Positions 36,461 through 39,961 of a stretch of 39,961 bases of DNA are shown here, piece after piece (position 1 is the first letter of the stretch; each line of letters begins with the position of its first letter). The translations under genes were made by a program, and so were the position numbers. Location of the stretch: positions 1-39,961 of the forward strand of contig QCJM01000011.1 of NCBI GenBank assembly GCA_003216035.1, given 5' to 3'. This DNA is from Prochlorococcus sp. AG-409-B13 (GTDB lineage: Bacteria > Cyanobacteriota > Cyanobacteriia > PCC-6307 > Cyanobiaceae). The notes beneath the pieces are model-generated. The model saw nothing but the letters and a program-made list of their open reading frames with translations. It did no database searches and was not told the DNA's origin.

Positions 36461-37534
36461 TCAGACGTCTTCACAGAGCGACCATCTCAAGGTCTCTCCT
36501 GAGTGATAGGGCAAAATATGTTCAAAACATTTGTCTGTGTTTTGAACCTCTATAAGAGAGGGCACAACACAATCATTTCGCTTCAAAGTGATTTTCTTTT
36601 CATTCAGAGGCAAGCCATAAAAAGAAGGGCCAAATTCACTAGCAAAGGCTTCCAATCTCTGAAGTGCTCCCTCCTCTTCAAAGACTTCCGCATAACTTTC
36701 AATAGCACAAGGCGCATTAAAAATCCCAGCACAGCCACAAGTACTTTGCTTTGCACCACGAACATGGGGAGCCGAGTCAGTGCCCAGAAAAAAGCAAGGT
36801 TTTCCACTAGTAGCAGCTCTGCGTAAAGCAATCCGGTGACGTTCCCTCTTGGCAACTGGCAAGCAATAAAAGTCACTTCTCAGTCCACCTGCAAACATTG
36901 CATTTCGGTTGATCTGTAAATGATGAGGAGTAATAGTCGCAGCCAAAGGAGACAAGCTTGATTCAACAAATTGCACTGCCTGCTCAGTCGTAATATGCTC
37001 CAAAACAACACGAAGCTCAGGAAATCGATTTAATAAAGGGATCAAATAACGATCAATAAATACAGCTTCTCGATCAAAAATATCTACATCTGGGTCAGCA
37101 ACCTCTCCATGAACAAGCAATGGCAACCCAATACTTTCCATCGTCTCCAACACAGAGTCAATGGCCCTTATGTCAGTCACACCTTCAGTAGAGTTAGTTG
37201 TTGAGTTGGCTGGGTAGAGCTTGGCCGCTGTAAATACACCTTCACGCTGACCAAGCTCTAGCTCATCAGGAGACAAATCATCTGTAAGATAGGCCGTCAT
37301 CAAAGGGCTAAAGGCATCCCCTTTAGGAACTACATCAAGAATTCGTTGCCTATAAGTGCGTGCAGCATCAACACTTTTTATAGGGGGACTAAGATTAGGC
37401 ATCACGATTGCACGCCTAAACACACGAGAGGTCATACCCACTACGGCAGCCAAAACAGCTCCATCTCGAAGGTGCAAGTGCCAGTCGTCAGGCTGACGCA
37501 AGGTGATGCTTTCAAAGGAAGAGTCCAAAACCAT
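36461..37534 (-). CDS. pyrC: Dihydroorotase (class II, PyrC type)
   Basis: Closes carbamoyl-aspartate to dihydroorotate in pyrimidine synthesis. The 357 residues fit the E. coli-type family. Metal site: DWHLHLRDG (His19, His21), the carbamylated Lys105 in AAKLYPANSTTNS, and His ligands in LLVHGEV and VVLEHITTEQ. The catalytic Asp is in FFLGTDSAPH. All are present. The gene is transcribed away from the antiporter gene and appears alone. Confidence 0.95.
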   Translation of the reverse strand: MVLDSSFESITLRQPDDWHLHLRDGAVLAAVVGMTSRVFRRAIVMPNLSPPIKSVDAARTYRQRILDVVPKGDAFSPLMTAYLTDDLSPDELELGQREGVFTAAKLYPANSTTNSTEGVTDIRAIDSVLETMESIGLPLLVHGEVADPDVDIFDREAVFIDRYLIPLLNRFPELRVVLEHITTEQAVQFVESSLSPLAATITPHHLQINRNAMFAGGLRSDFYCLPVAKRERHRIALRRAATSGKPCFFLGTDSAPHVRGAKQSTCGCAGIFNAPCAIESYAEVFEEEGALQRLEAFASEFGPSFYGLPLNEKKITLKRNDCVVPSLIEVQNTDKCFEHILPYHSGETLRWSLCEDV

Positions 37535-37878
37535 CAGTTATTTATGAAATAAATACAATCCACCATGAGCAGAAAATCAACGCAAAGATCTAATGTGAGC
37601 ACGCAAAATTGGGACAGCTCTCTATGGACACTAATTTCAAATAGCGTCTAAACTAATTATGGATGAATTGCAAGCTGCTGACGCATAAAATTAAGCATCC
37701 TCTTAAAGAATGGTCAAGCAGTAATGCCTCGAATGATCTCAACACTAAGCCTCACGAAGTTAAATACAAGACTGCAGAAGGCTAGAACCATTCTTTTATC
37801 AAAGAGACAATTATGTACTCTAGTGAAAGAGGATTTCAGGCTTAACGAGCAAAATTCAAGAATTGTTCCCCAATAGAG
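37535..37878. other. Divergent intergenic region with two tiny open frames
   Basis: 344 bases between the starts of pyrC and the antiporter. Two plus-strand frames are open: 37566-37652 (28 codons, MSRKSTQRSNVSTQNW...) and 37724-37876 (50 codons, MPRMISTLSLTKLN..., basic), the latter ending 2 bases before the antiporter ATG. Neither has a good ribosome site or a recognised family, so I do not call them as genes. The position of the second would suit a leader peptide. Confidence 0.4.
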
Positions 37879-38985
37879 ATGCCTACTTTCTTTTTCTCAT
37901 TAATAGAGATTTTAACTGGGATTGGACTTTTATTTGGCGGAGGGGAGCTTTTCGTTCAAGGATCAGTAGCCCTTGCGCTTATTTTAGGGGTCCCACAGTT
38001 AGTCATAGGTCTTACTGTTGTATCGCTAGGAACCAGTGCTCCAGAACTCTTTGTAAGTGCGGGCTCGGTTTTTCAAGATTCTGATGCACTTGCAGTCAGC
38101 AATGTAGTAGGAAGCAACATTTTCAATATCTTGGTAGTTCTTGGGAGCAGCGCACTTGTACTTCCTTTAAAAGTCGAAAGTCGTCTAGTAAGAAGGGATG
38201 TACCTCTTCTTTTAGCTGTTTCTGCTGGAGTTTGGGGAATGGCCTCAAGTGGAAGTGTGACCTGGCAATCAGCAGTAGCATTATTAATCGCACTTGTAAT
38301 TAATACCGTTTGGGAAATAAGAACTGTGAGAGAAGAGTCACTCGAGATAAAAGAAGCCGAACCTGAAATAAACACCAAATCAGCTAATGAAGGTTGGATC
38401 AAATCAGTAATCAAGCTTCTCTCAGGCATCCTTCTACTCACACTTGGAACTAACTTTCTTGTAAAAGGTGCGAGTTCAGCAGCAACACTTTTAGGAGTCA
38501 GCGAAGCAGTTATCGGCCTCACTATAGTTTCAGCTGGAACATCAATGCCAGAACTAATTACTTCACTGGTTGCAGCAATTAGAGGTCGAACAGATCTCGC
38601 AATTGGAAATGTTGTAGGGAGTAGTCTACTTAACCAATTACTTGTACTCAGCAGTGCTGCATTAATAGCAGGAGGCCTACAAGTAGAAGAGTCACTAATC
38701 CAAAGAGATCTTCCTTTAATGGTTCTCACAACCTTAGCCTGTGTACCCATCTTCTGGACAGAAGGGAGAATAAGTCGCTTGGAAGGGGGGATACTATTGA
38801 CTCTATACGTAGTTTACTTGTCAGATCAAATACTACCTTTAACAATACCTCACTTACAAGATAAATTTAGACTGGCAATAATATGTATATTACTACCAAT
38901 AATACTAATAATAATTACCTACCAGACATTACAATACTGGAATGATGTTCGCAAAGCCAAGCTAGAAAACAGGAGGCCAACTTAA
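37879..38985 (+). CDS. CaCA-family Na+/Ca2+ (or K+) antiporter
   Basis: A 368-residue membrane transporter with about ten helices in two homologous halves. The alpha-repeats are VIGLTVVSLGTSAPELFVS (about 35-53) and VIGLTIVSAGTSMPELITS, each with the conserved Glu of GTSxPE. Each is followed by NVVGSN/NVVGSS segments (NVVGSNIFNILVVLGSS, NVVGSSLLNQLLVL). This is the YrbG-like cation:calcium antiporter signature. A charged cytoplasmic linker rich in Glu sits between the halves (REESLEIKEAEPEINTK). It likely exports calcium with sodium or proton exchange across the plasma membrane. The C-terminal helix is followed by a basic tail. Confidence 0.93.
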   Translation: MPTFFFSLIEILTGIGLLFGGGELFVQGSVALALILGVPQLVIGLTVVSLGTSAPELFVSAGSVFQDSDALAVSNVVGSNIFNILVVLGSSALVLPLKVESRLVRRDVPLLLAVSAGVWGMASSGSVTWQSAVALLIALVINTVWEIRTVREESLEIKEAEPEINTKSANEGWIKSVIKLLSGILLLTLGTNFLVKGASSAATLLGVSEAVIGLTIVSAGTSMPELITSLVAAIRGRTDLAIGNVVGSSLLNQLLVLSSAALIAGGLQVEESLIQRDLPLMVLTTLACVPIFWTEGRISRLEGGILLTLYVVYLSDQILPLTIPHLQDKFRLAIICILLPIILIIITYQTLQYWNDVRKAKLENRRPT

Positions 38986-39075
38986 AATATTCACCTCACT
39001 TTTAACTAATTAATAATGCCTATCTTAAATACTAAGAAAATAATTGCTTACCCTTAAGATGTCACCACGCAATCA

Positions 39076-39961
39076 TCAAGCCATAGTCACAAATTCTTCT
39101 GCAATTGTAGGGTGCAAAGCCATTGTTCTGTCAAAATCTTCCTTTGAAGCGCCCATGCCAATAGATATAGCAGCCATCTGAATAATTTCAGCTGCATTTT
39201 CGCCCAGCATATGACAACCTAGAATTTTTTCAGAGTTCCTTTCAACAATTAACTTAAGGAAACACCTGATCTCACTTGCTGACAAAGCTTTCGACATAGG
39301 CTTGAAATTTGATCGATAGATTTTTATACAATCCTCCCCATAAAGTTCAATAGCCTCTCGCTCGCAAAGCCCAACACCTGCCAATTCAGGCTGACTAAAA
39401 ACTGCACTTGCGACTAAATCATAATTAACTTTTCTAGGTCTATTGCCAAAAACACTATCGGCGAAAGCTCTCCCTTCCTCTATTGCTACAGGGGTCAAAT
39501 TTATGCGGTCAGTAACATCACCAACAGCAAATATATGAGGTACATTTGTAGCCAAATTACTATTTACTTGAATGCGGCGATCAAGAACCTCAACACCAGC
39601 GGCTTCTAAATTTAAGTTCTCAAGGTAAGGAGCACGACCAGTAGCAAAAAGGACGCCTCCACATTGATATGTTTCTTTTAAGTTGGAAGTTAGTTTTAAA
39701 TTACCAAGTTCGCCCTCAATTGCTGATGGTCTTTCCCCAAACCGAAACTCTATACCTTTTTTCTCCATTGCATGTTGCAGAGAAGAAGATAATTCATAGT
39801 CAAAGCCACGTAACAAATTAGTTCCTCGAACCAACTGTAAAACTTGAACACCTAGTCCATTGAAAATACAGGAAAATTCACAAGCTATGAAACCTGCACC
39901 TATGACAATAACTTTTTCTGGAAAACTATCTTGTAGAAAAAGTTGATCACTTACCCAGCCC
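39076..39961 (-). CDS. gor: Glutathione reductase, partial (N-terminus beyond the window)
   Basis: FAD- and NADPH-dependent reductase of oxidised glutathione. 295 codons are seen and the frame stays open to the window edge; a methionine-like start at 39834 is internal. The NADPH-binding VIVIGAGFIACEFSCIF lies near 39880. Then come GVLFATGRAPYLENL, the second FAD segment HIFAVGDVTDRINLTPVAI, and the dimerisation domain with FSQPELAGVGL. The active-site pair His-Glu is in MALHPTIAEEFVTM at the C-terminus. About a third of the protein (FAD domain and redox CxxxxC) is outside. No neighbour is seen on the far side. Confidence 0.93.
   Translation of the reverse strand, partial: GWVSDQLFLQDSFPEKVIVIGAGFIACEFSCIFNGLGVQVLQLVRGTNLLRGFDYELSSSLQHAMEKKGIEFRFGERPSAIEGELGNLKLTSNLKETYQCGGVLFATGRAPYLENLNLEAAGVEVLDRRIQVNSNLATNVPHIFAVGDVTDRINLTPVAIEEGRAFADSVFGNRPRKVNYDLVASAVFSQPELAGVGLCEREAIELYGEDCIKIYRSNFKPMSKALSASEIRCFLKLIVERNSEKILGCHMLGENAAEIIQMAAISIGMGASKEDFDRTMALHPTIAEEFVTMA

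Noticed and set aside
38073-38750. 225-codon minus-strand frame inside the antiporter gene
   Set aside because: Product is Ser/Thr/Leu/Pro-rich low-information sequence, typical of the complement of a membrane protein gene, which itself has clear repeats and motifs.
1-39961. CRISPR arrays, insertion sequences, phage genes or attachment sites
   Set aside because: No direct repeat series, transposase, integrase or structural phage gene was seen, and the only tRNA (36240-36325) has no repeat of its 3' end nearby that I can find.

Overview
The window looks like a stretch of chromosome from a marine picocyanobacterium, most likely a low-light Prochlorococcus of moderate GC (SS120/MIT9211-like). 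This rests on the plastocyanin with its lumenal signal, ndhL, ndhD, a cyAbrB regulator, a Ycf51-like protein, a cytochrome c6-like protein, short intergenic gaps, AT-rich DNA (roughly 40% GC by eye) and an intronless tRNA-Leu(UAA). The species call is inference from protein character and gene order; no search was run. Almost everything is core metabolism. I see no insertion sequence, integrase, phage block or CRISPR array.

Layout. 1-2666 is the most accessory-looking part: a one-strand (minus) run of very small, mostly single-helix proteins, one of them a previously hidden 53-residue ORF at 823-984. It is followed by a tight cassette with a nucleoside 2-deoxyribosyltransferase-like protein, a phosphoribosyltransferase, a Mug113/GIY-YIG-like membrane protein and a small unknown. 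2797-10899 (plus) carries thrS, then glk-thrB-ndhD-prlC. 10886-17670 (minus) carries a large TamB/Tic236-like protein, a truncated ROK kinase, proA, folB and a small lipase-like hydrolase. 17736-25434 (plus) carries a Ycf51-like membrane protein, a DUF4332 protein, a small exported protein, a CocE/NonD hydrolase, glgB, hemE, an epimerase and petE, closed by a very long perfect hairpin.

25617-34571 is mixed: a stand-alone Nif11-domain protein, clpB, a divergent QueD/PTPS-like enzyme, hisIE, a DUF2214 membrane protein, a group 2 sigma factor, a YkvA-like protein, a Nif11-cupin fusion, a c6-like cytochrome, a YciI-like protein and cyAbrB. 34705-39961 carries trpA, a DUF3007 protein and ndhL (minus), tRNA-Leu, pyrC, a CaCA-type cation antiporter and the C-terminal two thirds of glutathione reductase, which runs off the window.

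Functionally the window mixes photosynthetic and respiratory electron transport (ndhD, ndhL, petE, the c-type cytochrome), amino-acid synthesis (thrB, proA, hisIE, trpA), cofactor and pigment synthesis (folB, hemE, a pterin enzyme), glycogen and glucose metabolism (glgB, glk), pyrimidine synthesis (pyrC), proteostasis (clpB, prlC), envelope assembly (TamB) and regulation (sigma factor, cyAbrB). I found no clear complete new system. The best leads are the Nif11-cupin fusion, the Nif11 single-domain protein, the ROK relic, the PTPS homologue with an altered zinc motif, the nucleoside-salvage cassette with its membrane Mug113 partner, and the run of tiny membrane proteins at the left end.
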